Position numbers and translations under genes: made by a program. The notes below the pieces were generated by a model, which saw nothing but the letters and a program-made list of their open reading frames with translations, ran no database searches and was not told the DNA's origin. 34,535 bases of DNA. It comes from Deltaproteobacteria bacterium (GTDB taxonomy: Bacteria; UBA10199; JADGCS01). The DNA is taken from assembly GCA_015228875.1 (NCBI GenBank), contig JADGCS010000045.1, positions 1 to 34,535 on the forward strand, read 5' to 3'. Of this stretch, positions 7,289 through 14,889 are shown one piece after another. Positions within the stretch are counted from its first letter, which is position 1. Each line of letters begins with the position of its first letter.

Positions 7289-8617
7289 ATGAATCTTTCT
7301 TTTACAAACATGCCGACCGCACTTGCTGCTGGTTCGGTCAACTCTCTGGGGGCGTTTTCTGTGTCGTCTTTAAATCCCGCAAGAGTTCCTGTCTCTGCAA
7401 CTTTAGGCGGGGTTGCGACCGCGGGTAACCGGTATCTTGCAGATCAGGGAAATGCCGCGCGTGTGGTGGTCAAGGCGTCGCAGCGGTCAATCGAAAATAT
7501 TCAACGCAGGTTTGCGGTGACGGCGAGGGCCGATGAAGGGCAGCAGGGAAGGCTTGTAAAACCTGGGCAAGCGGCTGAGGTTGACGACGCGACCCCTGTC
7601 GTTGCAGAAGAAGCTGCAAAACCCGCAAAAGTTTCTCCCTATCAAGTCGAACCTAGAGAGTATGGCGTCGACGAAATCATAGAGCCTTTTTCAAGGGCCT
7701 TTGTTGACAGTCGTTCGTTGACGGCGACCCTGCGTGCCATTGGTTTGAGAGATGTCATCTCGGAGAGTCGTCAACAGGGGAATCTGGTACAAAAAATAAA
7801 AGAGGGAGAGGTGGTTTTTCCAAAGGGCGTCGTCCTTGAAGGGGCCGAAGGGTCGGAGAAAAAACACCTTAAAGAAGCCCTGGGGCTTGCCTGGGCGCGC
7901 ACAGGGGCCTTTGTCCACGAGATAGAAGAAGGTGATCTGCAGGGTAAAAACATTACCGATCTGGTCACAAATCTCATGCGGCAGCTCAAACTCTGTGTTC
8001 TCAAGGCTCGCAGGACGGGGCTGCCCTCGCTTGTTATTCTCGATGAATCACTTCGTTTTTTATTGGCAGGTGTTTCAAACAGCACGATGGCCTCTTACTG
8101 TGAGCTGTGTTTGGAAACACTCAAGGAGTATGCACGACAACACCCCGAACTTGTCCTCGTGATCACAAACAATGTGCAGGAGAACCAGCTCGATAACAGC
8201 TTGATCAGGTCACTTGCGCTTGATGTTGTGGCGTTTGGTCAACCTGGTCAAAAGGAGCGCGCAGATATGTTGGAACATTTTTTAAAAAAATACGGTATTA
8301 TCGATCATCTTTCAAAGGACGAGCTTCTCGCTCTCTCTTCGGTCCTTCTGGATGCGCAGAGGGCAGACATCGAGAGATTTGCGAAGACCTTTATGGAGCG
8401 TCTTAAAGAGACCCTGCATGCAGAGCGCGGGCGGGCTGCAGAGCTTGATGTGATCCGTTATCTGCACAACGAAAACGGCGGCGTCATTTCTGAAGAAGAG
8501 ATCAAACCCCTGATCACATTTGAGCGGGTCTTAAACGAACTCAAGTCTTATTCCGCACAGCTGAAGGCCAGAAACAATTACGGCGAAAAAAGGCAGATTG
8601 GTTTCGGGGGATGGTGA
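7289..8617 (+). CDS. Degenerate AAA+ ATPase-like protein, function unknown
   Basis: A 442-residue protein with a low-complexity N-terminal third (1-120) and a C-terminal AAA+-like module resembling the FtsH/Cdc48 group. The Walker A region reads FPKGVVLEGAEGSEKKHLKE (178-196 region); the consensus GPPGTGKT is replaced by GAEGSEKK, losing the glycine before the lysine and the threonine. The Walker B region LPSLVILDES (D252, E253) and a sensor-1-like VITNN (291-295) are kept, while the arginine-finger segment RPGRFD is reduced to RSLALD. Nucleotide hydrolysis is therefore doubtful. GGGG precedes the ATG at 7289 at a usable distance. Transcription is probably monocistronic: the neighbour at 6078-7028 is divergent and a repeat element begins directly after the stop. 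No partner is evident. Confidence 0.75.
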   Translation: MNLSFTNMPTALAAGSVNSLGAFSVSSLNPARVPVSATLGGVATAGNRYLADQGNAARVVVKASQRSIENIQRRFAVTARADEGQQGRLVKPGQAAEVDDATPVVAEEAAKPAKVSPYQVEPREYGVDEIIEPFSRAFVDSRSLTATLRAIGLRDVISESRQQGNLVQKIKEGEVVFPKGVVLEGAEGSEKKHLKEALGLAWARTGAFVHEIEEGDLQGKNITDLVTNLMRQLKLCVLKARRTGLPSLVILDESLRFLLAGVSNSTMASYCELCLETLKEYARQHPELVLVITNNVQENQLDNSLIRSLALDVVAFGQPGQKERADMLEHFLKKYGIIDHLSKDELLALSSVLLDAQRADIERFAKTFMERLKETLHAERGRAAELDVIRYLHNENGGVISEEEIKPLITFERVLNELKSYSAQLKARNNYGEKRQIGFGGW

Positions 8618-8734
8618 CGCGTCATAATCAAGTTTGTAACTCGATACGTGGGAATATTAAAGTCAACCGAGCGCGGGCGCATTAAATGCAATATAGAAGA
8701 ATGCAATCGCGTCATAATCAAGTTTGTAACTTGT
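8618..8734 (+). repeat. 90-bp palindromic element, copy 2, with an extra partial tail copy
   Basis: A full-length, diverged copy spans 8645-8734. A further tail fragment at 8618-8641 repeats the last part of the element; the same 24 bases recur at 8708-8731, exactly 90 bases later. The fragment begins at the base after the TGA of the AAA+-like gene. The frame that is open in the protease copy has a TAA here (GCGCATTAA), so this copy would not be tolerated in frame within a gene. Confidence 0.75.
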
Positions 8735-8830
8735 CTTTCTTTGTCCATCTGAGATATAACCCTTGCGAAAATTTTTTTTAAAAGGCTCGGTCTTGTTTGA
8801 TCCGGTGACAGACCGGGGAGTTATATTCAT

Positions 8831-10090
8831 ATGGACAAAATTGTCATACAGGGGGGCCTTCCCCTTAAAGGCAGAATTAAAATCAGCGGTTCAAAAAATG
8901 CAGCGCTGCCCTTGATGGCGGCCAGTCTGCTCACCGATTCCAAGCTCATCTTAAGTCACGTGCCCTCGCTCATGGATATCCAAACCATGATGCGGTTGCT
9001 TAAGGTGTTGGGCATTCATTCATCAATGATGTTTGGGCGCCTGGCATTGCAGGCAAAGGGCAGGCGTGGCCACGAAGCACCCTACGATATTGTCCGTAAA
9101 ATGAGGGCGAGCATTCTTGTTCTCGGCCCCCTGCTGGCAAAGCTCGGAAAGGCCCGTGTTTCGCTGCCTGGCGGGTGCGCCATCGGGGCTCGTCCAATTA
9201 ATCTGCACTTAAAGGCCCTGGAGGCGATGGGGGCAAAGATCAAACTCGAAGAAGGGTACGTCAACGCTGTTTGTCCGAGGCTTAAAGGGGCAAGAATTGT
9301 CTTTGATGACGTCACGGTGACAGGTACAGAGAACATCATGATGGCGGCAGTGTTGGCCAAGGGGCGAACAATTCTGGAAAACGCGGCCTTGGAGCCCGAG
9401 GTCACAGACCTTGCCGATCTCCTTAATCACATGGGGGCAAAAATCGCAGGGGTGGGGACCTCTACTATCGAAATAGAAGGGGTAGATGATCTGGGTGGGG
9501 CCTCGCATACAGTGATTCCCGACAGAATAGAAGCGGGCACGTTTATGATTGCGGCGGCTATGACACGCGGTGATGTTATTCTCGAAGGCCTTAACCCCTC
9601 GCATGTTGATGCACTGACTCAAAAATTAAGGGATGCTGGGGCAACCATCGAATCCAACGGGAGCAGGTTGAGGCTCATTGGGCCCAGAGAGATTAAACCG
9701 GTTGATGTGAAAACAGCGCCCTTTCCCGGATTTGCCACGGACTTTCAGGCCCAGTTTACTGCCCTGATGAGTGTTGCAAACGGGCAATCCACAATTACCG
9801 AGACGATCTTTGAAAACCGTTTCATGCATGTCCCCGAACTCAACCGCATGGGCGCCCAATTAGAGGTGAAGGGCAATATGGTTGTGATCAAGGGGGTCGA
9901 GCGCCTGCAATCGGCCCCGATTATGGCCTCGGACCTCAGGGCCAGTGCAAGCCTTGTCCTTGCGGGGCTTGTGGCCAAAGGGGTTACGGACATTCACAGG
10001 GTCTATCATATTGACAGGGGGTACGAGTCCATAGAGAAAAAATTAAGAAGACTAGGGGCCAAGGTTAAACGGGCCAAAGTCAGATATTAA
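8831..10090 (+). CDS. murA: UDP-N-acetylglucosamine 1-carboxyvinyltransferase
   Basis: A full-length 419-residue MurA, which transfers enolpyruvate from PEP to UDP-GlcNAc, the first committed step of peptidoglycan synthesis, in the cytoplasm. Active-site residues are visible: Lys22-Asn23 in GSKNAALPL, the reactive Cys116 in [10 protein letters not shown] with Arg121, and the conserved DLRASASLV segment late in the protein. With a cysteine rather than aspartate at 116 the enzyme is predicted to be fosfomycin-sensitive. The spacing of GGGGAG to the ATG at 8831 is rather long (about 10 bases). It lies upstream of a HisD-family gene but is separated from it by 348 bases that include a repeat element, so co-transcription is uncertain. 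Confidence 0.97.
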   Translation: MDKIVIQGGLPLKGRIKISGSKNAALPLMAASLLTDSKLILSHVPSLMDIQTMMRLLKVLGIHSSMMFGRLALQAKGRRGHEAPYDIVRKMRASILVLGPLLAKLGKARVSLPGGCAIGARPINLHLKALEAMGAKIKLEEGYVNAVCPRLKGARIVFDDVTVTGTENIMMAAVLAKGRTILENAALEPEVTDLADLLNHMGAKIAGVGTSTIEIEGVDDLGGASHTVIPDRIEAGTFMIAAAMTRGDVILEGLNPSHVDALTQKLRDAGATIESNGSRLRLIGPREIKPVDVKTAPFPGFATDFQAQFTALMSVANGQSTITETIFENRFMHVPELNRMGAQLEVKGNMVVIKGVERLQSAPIMASDLRASASLVLAGLVAKGVTDIHRVYHIDRGYESIEKKLRRLGAKVKRAKVRY

Positions 10091-10187
10091 TAATTTCTTA
10101 GACTTTTAATCAAAAATTGTCTATTAATGGCGCTCCTCTGGGGCGGCGTGTAATAATCAAAAAAACAAGTGACTCACTTGACCTTGA

Positions 10188-10333
10188 TGTCCAGGAATTT
10201 CAAAGTCGACAGAGCGCGGGTGCATACCTCGCATAACGAGGAAACTCAACCGCGTCAAAGTCAAGTTAGTAACTTGTCGCGGTTGGGTTTCCCCGTTGTG
10301 CGAGGGAGGCGCCCGCGCTCTGTCAACTTTGCA
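10188..10333 (+). repeat. 90-bp palindromic element, copy 3, fused to an inverted partial copy
   Basis: A complete copy at 10188-10277 is followed without gap by an inverted, truncated copy at 10278-10333, so the two form a composite palindrome of about 146 bases able to fold into a long hairpin. It occupies most of the 348-base gap between murA and the HisD-family gene. The remaining bases of the gap (10091-10187 and 10334-10438) show no gene; they are A+T-rich at the left and carry no clear promoter. The spurious ORFs on both strands here are products of the repeat. Confidence 0.85.
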
Positions 10334-10438
10334 GTGCATAACCCGCATAAAGCGGAAAATACTACGCGGGCGGGCACCATGCAAAAATTGATGCCGAAAC
10401 GCGTAGAAAAAACCTTCCAAGGTTCCAGACAATAAAAT

Positions 10439-11737
10439 ATGAAAATACTAAGAACAACAGATAGAAATTTTCGTTACGATTTTGGCAAGGTCTTTAGAAA
10501 AAATCTCGAAGTGCCCGAGGGAATCCAAAAACTCGTAGATAACATCCTCGATGACATCAAAAGAATTGGCGATCAAGCACTGCACAAATACACACACAAA
10601 TTTGATTTTTTTGATTTAACCGGCAAGGGGATGGAGGTTTCTGCAAAGGAGATCAACAACGCCTGTAAAGAAATCACTCCCGAAGACATCAAAGTACTAG
10701 AAATTACCGCAGAACGTATAGACAGCTATTACAGAAGCCAAAAGGTTGAAAAAACGGCGCTCAAAAAATCCGATGTCGATATCAGGGTGGTTCAATACCC
10801 GCTGGAGTCTGTGGGTATTTACGTCCCCGGTGGCAAGGCGGGATACCCTTCATCGGTTCTCATGACAGCCATTCCAGCAGCGGTCGCCGGTGTCAACGAT
10901 ATCATCATGTGCTCGCCATGGCACAGCGGCGAATTCAACCCGGCGTGTCTTGTGGCTGCAAAGATAGCGGGTGTCAAAAGAATCTTTCGCATTGGTGGGG
11001 CACAGGCCATTGCCGCGATGGCCTATGGGACCAAAACTGTTCCCAAGGTGGATAAAATTATTGGACCGGGTAATATTTATGTGACTTGGGCAAAAAAAAT
11101 GGTCTTTGGCGAGGTCGATATCGACATGATCGCCGGACCCAGTGAAATTTTTATCCTTGGGGATGGGACTGTATCACCCGCATATGTTGCGAGTGACCTT
11201 CTTTCCCAGGCCGAACACGATGAACTTGCCAGTTCGCTGCTGATTACCACAAACTCCAATTATGCCATTCGTGTCGAGGGCGAAGTCAGAAAACAGGTCT
11301 TAAGGCTCCGCCGCAAAAACATCGCAAACGAATCCATAAAAAAACACGGGCTCATTGTGCTGGTACGTAATCTCAAGGAGGGGATCGATCTGATCAACGA
11401 GTTGGCGCCCCAGATCCTGGAAATCTGCACCAGAGATGCAGAAAAGATCGTCTCAAAAATCAAACACGTCGGGGCCATCCTTGTTGGCCCGCACACGCCT
11501 GGGAGCGTGATGGATTACATTGCGGGGCCGTCGCATGTTTTGCCCACCAATGGTTCGGCCCGTTTCTTCTCGGGGTATGAAGTCAGCGATTTTATCAAAT
11601 CCATTCCGGTCATCAGGTTTGGTGAGAAGGCGTTGCATAAGCTGGGACCAACGGCCATGCATCTTGCCAATCTCGAAGGCATGACAGGCCACGCAAGCGC
11701 CATCGAGCTCAGGCTTAAAGATCTGCCGGAATCATGA
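10439..11737 (+). CDS. hisD: Histidinol dehydrogenase family protein with altered catalytic pair
   Basis: A 432-residue protein aligning over its whole length with histidinol dehydrogenase, which oxidises L-histidinol to L-histidine with two NAD+. Family landmarks are present: VPGGKAGYPSSVLM, GGAQAIAAMAYGT, GPGNIYV and DMIAGPSEI. The zinc ligands correspond to Gln257, His260, Asp359 and His418, close to the E. coli numbering 259, 262, 360 and 419. The catalytic Glu-His pair (E. coli 326-327, in APEHL) is replaced by Gln325-Ile326 in ELAPQILEI, read directly from the DNA at 11401-11420. Canonical histidinol oxidation is therefore doubtful and a different substrate or function is possible. No other his gene is in the window. 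The ribosome binding site is weak. The gene symbol records the family, not proven activity. Confidence 0.85.
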   Translation: MKILRTTDRNFRYDFGKVFRKNLEVPEGIQKLVDNILDDIKRIGDQALHKYTHKFDFFDLTGKGMEVSAKEINNACKEITPEDIKVLEITAERIDSYYRSQKVEKTALKKSDVDIRVVQYPLESVGIYVPGGKAGYPSSVLMTAIPAAVAGVNDIIMCSPWHSGEFNPACLVAAKIAGVKRIFRIGGAQAIAAMAYGTKTVPKVDKIIGPGNIYVTWAKKMVFGEVDIDMIAGPSEIFILGDGTVSPAYVASDLLSQAEHDELASSLLITTNSNYAIRVEGEVRKQVLRLRRKNIANESIKKHGLIVLVRNLKEGIDLINELAPQILEICTRDAEKIVSKIKHVGAILVGPHTPGSVMDYIAGPSHVLPTNGSARFFSGYEVSDFIKSIPVIRFGEKALHKLGPTAMHLANLEGMTGHASAIELRLKDLPES

Positions 11738-11812
11738 GCGCGCGCTGATGTGTGAGATGTTGCACCAATCTTCTCGTGTTATGCAAGCGTTGTTTGCGGG
11801 GATTCTAATCAG

Positions 11813-11839
11813 TTGACATCGTAAATCGTCCGGTATTAG
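11813..11839 (+). promoter_or_regulatory. Candidate sigma-70-type promoter upstream of thrS
   Basis: TTGACA at 11813-11818 is followed after 15 bases by TATTAG at 11834-11839, 56 bases before the thrS ATG. The spacer is shorter than the ideal 17 bases and the -10 box is imperfect. It is the best candidate in the 158-base gap after the HisD-family gene. Confidence 0.3.
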
Positions 11840-11895
11840 TGGTACGGGTAGTGCGAATGATAAACCCCTCACCCAGAAAGAACCCCTCCTGATTT

Positions 11896-13653
11896 ATGGT
11901 CTGCCGCCCCGGATTCGAAGATAATCCCACCGAAATCGTAAGACACTCAGCGGCGCATATTATGGCCTCTGCGGTTGTCCGTTTATTTCCAAATGCCAAG
12001 CCTACTATTGGTCCTGTTATCGAAGATGGTTTTTTTTACGATTTTGATTACCCGCCCGGATTTACAGAAAATGATCTTCAAAAAATAGAGGACGAGATGC
12101 GAAAAATCATCAAGTCCAATGCCCCTTTCGAAAGGATCCCCATCTCCCGCGAAGAGGCCATCAGATTTTTTGAAGAACGGGGCGATGCCTACAAAGTAGA
12201 GATCATCAACGACCTGCCCGCAGATGCGGCCCTTACCCTTTACAAGCATGGCGATTTTACCGATCTTTGCAGGGGACCGCATGTGGGCTACACAAAAAAG
12301 GTCAAGGCCTTTAAACTGCTTTCTATAGCAGGGGCCTATTGGCGGGGCGATGAGACCAAGGCGCAGCTGCAGCGCATTTACGGTACCGCATTTCTTACCA
12401 GAGAAGAACTCGATGCACACCTGGTCAAAATCGAAGAGGCCAAAAAGCGCGATCATCGCAGGATTGGCAAGGATCTCGAACTTTTCAGCATCAACGAAAA
12501 TATAGGCGGGGGTCTTGTGCTTTGGCATCCCAAAGGGGCTCGTATCCGGCACATCATAGAGAGCTTCTGGAAGGACGAACATTTCAAGGCGGGGTATGAT
12601 CTTTTATACTCGCCGCATATCGGCAGGGCCGATTTATGGGAGACAAGCGGACATCTGGGCTTTTACAGCGAGAACATGTATTCCCCCATGGATATCGACG
12701 AGCTTAAGTATTACATCAAACCCATGAACTGCCCGTTTCATATCATGGTGTATAAAGATAAACTTCATTCGTATCGCGACCTGCCCTATCGTTGGGCAGA
12801 ACTCGGCACCGTGTACCGTTACGAAAGATCCGGTGTGTTGCATGGGCTGATGAGGGTCAGGGGTTTTACGCAGGACGATGCCCACATTATTTGTACCAAA
12901 GATCAAATGCAGGACGAGGTCTTAAGGACAATCAGATTTTGTCTTTACATACTCAGGGCCTTTGGATTTGATCACTACGAGATTTACCTGGCCACCAAGC
13001 CGAAGGATAAATACGTTGGTGATGTCGAGCTCTGGCAGAGGTCAGAGGAGGCCTTGCGCCGTGCGCTTGATGCCGAGAGTTTGAGTTACCAGGTCGATGA
13101 GGGGGGCGGTGCGTTTTACGGACCCAAAATTGATATTAAAATCGAAGACGCCATTGGTCGCAAGTGGCAGTGTTCGACGATCCAGTTTGACTTTAATCTG
13201 CCTGAGCGGTTCGACATGACCTACGTGGGGGCAGATGGCCAGAGACACAGGCCCTATATGGTTCACAGGGCGCTGCTTGGATCACTGGAGAGATTTTTTG
13301 GCGTCATGATAGAGCATTATGCGGGGCATTTCCCATTCTGGCTCTCCCCGGTGCAGATCAAGGTTCTCACTATTGCAGATGACTTTATAGACTACGCGGG
13401 CAGGGTGACCGAAAAACTCAAACAAAAAAATTTCAGGGTCGAGTGTGACAGCCGCGGTGAAAAGCTTGGCTACAAAATACGAGAGGCTCAACTGCAAAAG
13501 GTGCCTTACATGATCGTGATTGGCGAAAAAGAAAACACCGAAGGTACGTTGAGTGTCAGGCACAGTAAAAAGGGAGACCTGGGTTCGTTAACCCTTGATG
13601 GGTTTCTCGAAATTTTAATCAAAGAACAACACTCGTTACAGGATGCAGATTAA
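11896..13653 (+). CDS. thrS: Threonyl-tRNA synthetase lacking the TGS domain
   Basis: A 585-residue class II synthetase that charges tRNA-Thr. The editing domain is intact (RHSAAH with His17 and His21, and DLCRGPHV). In the catalytic core the zinc ligands are seen as the cysteine in KPMNCPFH, the histidine in QDDAHIIC and the histidine in MVHRALLGSLERF, and motif 2 YRYERSGVLHGLMRVRGF is clear. A C-terminal anticodon-binding domain closes the protein. Bacterial ThrRS is usually about 640 residues with an N-terminal TGS (N1) domain of some 60 residues. Here an in-frame TGA at 11890-11892 sits just before the ATG, and the 158-base upstream gap is too short to hold that domain. No good ribosome binding site is seen, so the exact start is open. 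infC follows, the usual bacterial order. Confidence 0.93.
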   Translation: MVCRPGFEDNPTEIVRHSAAHIMASAVVRLFPNAKPTIGPVIEDGFFYDFDYPPGFTENDLQKIEDEMRKIIKSNAPFERIPISREEAIRFFEERGDAYKVEIINDLPADAALTLYKHGDFTDLCRGPHVGYTKKVKAFKLLSIAGAYWRGDETKAQLQRIYGTAFLTREELDAHLVKIEEAKKRDHRRIGKDLELFSINENIGGGLVLWHPKGARIRHIIESFWKDEHFKAGYDLLYSPHIGRADLWETSGHLGFYSENMYSPMDIDELKYYIKPMNCPFHIMVYKDKLHSYRDLPYRWAELGTVYRYERSGVLHGLMRVRGFTQDDAHIICTKDQMQDEVLRTIRFCLYILRAFGFDHYEIYLATKPKDKYVGDVELWQRSEEALRRALDAESLSYQVDEGGGAFYGPKIDIKIEDAIGRKWQCSTIQFDFNLPERFDMTYVGADGQRHRPYMVHRALLGSLERFFGVMIEHYAGHFPFWLSPVQIKVLTIADDFIDYAGRVTEKLKQKNFRVECDSRGEKLGYKIREAQLQKVPYMIVIGEKENTEGTLSVRHSKKGDLGSLTLDGFLEILIKEQHSLQDAD

Positions 13654-13730
13654 ATACCACGGGCTTTGTGTTTTTTTAATTCACAAACGCGGCCCGTCAG
13701 TAAGCAATCTCAACTCTGCGATGAGTAAAC

Positions 13731-13743
13731 GGAGGTCGTTATT
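13731..13743 (+). promoter_or_regulatory. Shine-Dalgarno site placing the infC start at an ATT codon
   Basis: GGAGGT at 13731-13736 lies a normal distance before ATT at 13741-13743, which is in frame with infC. The first in-frame ATG, at 13756, is 19 bases from the site, too far for efficient use. A non-canonical start codon on infC is a known device by which IF-3 limits its own translation. Confidence 0.6.
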
Positions 13744-14298
13744 AGTATCAAAAAAATGAGATTTAGGGGCAGAGAGGCCGACAGGGGACCCCGAATCAAT
13801 CTGCGTATCAGGGGTCCGCAAGTCAGGGTGATAGGTTCAGAGGGTCAGTTGATTGGGCTCATGACAGTCGATGGGGCTGTTAAACTTGCCATGGAAGAAG
13901 GGCTTGATCTGGTCGAAATCTCGCCCAATGCCAAACCGCCGGTCTGCAAGATCATGGACTATGGCAAGTACAAATACGAAAAACAAAAAAAAGAAAACGA
14001 AAACAAAAAAAGACAGACCAAGGTTGTGGTTAAGGAGATCAAGCTCAGACCCAGCACCGACAAGCACGACATCGACTTTAAAGTAAAACACGCCCGGCGT
14101 TTTATCGAAGACAAAGACAAGGCCAAAATATCCATTCAGTTTCGCGGGAGGGAGATTGCCCATCTTGACCGTGCCAAAGAAATGCTTTCAAAAATTATAG
14201 AGTCTCTTTCAGATATCGCCGAACCCGAGGTGCCTCCAAAGGTGGAGGGGAGAACGCTCTCGGTTATTCTTGGTCCCAGAAAGACTTCAAAGGGATAA
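13741..14298 (+). CDS. infC: Translation initiation factor IF-3
   Basis: About 185 residues from the proposed ATT start (180 from the ATG at 13756). IF-3 binds the 30S subunit, favours initiator tRNA and rejects non-AUG starts. The N-domain segment VRVIGSEGQLIGLM and the characteristic LDLVEISPNAKPPVCKIMDYG are present, followed by a lysine-rich linker (YKYEKQKKENENKK) and the C-domain with KEIKLRP, HDIDFKVKHARRFI and FRGREIAH. It follows thrS by 87 bases, the usual order, but the expected rpmI and rplT do not follow; a minus-strand gene comes next. ATT as start codon implies the usual IF-3 autoregulation. Confidence 0.95.
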   Translation: MSIKKMRFRGREADRGPRINLRIRGPQVRVIGSEGQLIGLMTVDGAVKLAMEEGLDLVEISPNAKPPVCKIMDYGKYKYEKQKKENENKKRQTKVVVKEIKLRPSTDKHDIDFKVKHARRFIEDKDKAKISIQFRGREIAHLDRAKEMLSKIIESLSDIAEPEVPPKVEGRTLSVILGPRKTSKG

Positions 14299-14336
14299 AT
14301 GGCTTAAGCGAAGCGGGGGACTTTTCATACAGACAG

Positions 14337-14645
14337 TCATCCCTCTTCTTTTTCCCTAAAACTCACCGTGCATTTTTTTTCAAACTCCGGGCACAGTTTG
14401 CTGGTGCAGATCCAGATGTTTTCTTCGTAGCCGGAAAGAGAGGGCTGGCAGGCGCAGTAACAGGATCTTTCCCGGATCTCGGACGGCTTAATGAGCACGG
14501 GGGCGTCTTCGTCCACATGGGCACTGATGGCGATCAGCCGATCAAGTTCTTTAAGAGGCACTGTGACCTCCCCTGACTTTGCGTGGACCGAAAAACCCAA
14601 TAGGACAATGATCGACAATGTGATGATGTAAATTATAATCCTCAT
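14337..14645 (-). CDS. Small secreted cysteine-rich protein, function unknown
   Basis: A 102-residue protein from the ATG at 14645, preceded by a GGGGG stretch that can serve as ribosome binding site; the frame extends 22 codons further upstream but those residues look non-coding. Residues 1-22 form a signal peptide (MRIIIYIITLSIIVLLGF then SVHA). The mature part has six cysteines, at 62, 64, 66, 80, 85 and 92, in the pattern SCYCACQPSLSGYEEN and ICTSKLCPEF. These could form disulfides in the periplasm or bind metal or haem, though no CxxCH motif is present. I do not recognise the family. It is convergent with infC and lies downstream of mtnA on the same strand, 245 bases away. Confidence 0.65.
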   Translation of the reverse strand: MRIIIYIITLSIIVLLGFSVHAKSGEVTVPLKELDRLIAISAHVDEDAPVLIKPSEIRERSCYCACQPSLSGYEENIWICTSKLCPEFEKKCTVSFREKEEG

Positions 14646-14889
14646 TTTTTCCCCCATTTCTTTAACAAGGCCCTCAAACACACACAAAGAGCCTACATTT
14701 GTAGACAACATAAATCTTTAGAAGCAAAAAGCGGGCCAGTTTTGTTATTTTGTTAGTGTTTTGATATCGCTTGTTTTTTTTGAATACGATGGGGGGGTGC
14801 TTGTGGCGAAATCGTCAAAAAGATGGCTTTAATTTCGTTATGAAAAAAAAGTGGGGCGCACAGTGTCGGATGATGATGTTTGCGACAGT

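Noticed and set aside
10157-10435. Overlapping ORFs on both strands before the HisD-family gene
   Set aside because: Both come from the composite palindrome of the 90-bp element; there is no ribosome binding site or protein-like composition.
11738-11895. A TGS domain for thrS in another frame
   Set aside because: All frames were read by eye; stops interrupt them and nothing resembles the domain.
11983-12582. 199-codon antisense ORF in thrS
   Set aside because: Lies wholly inside a highly conserved gene on the other strand; shadow of its codon pattern.
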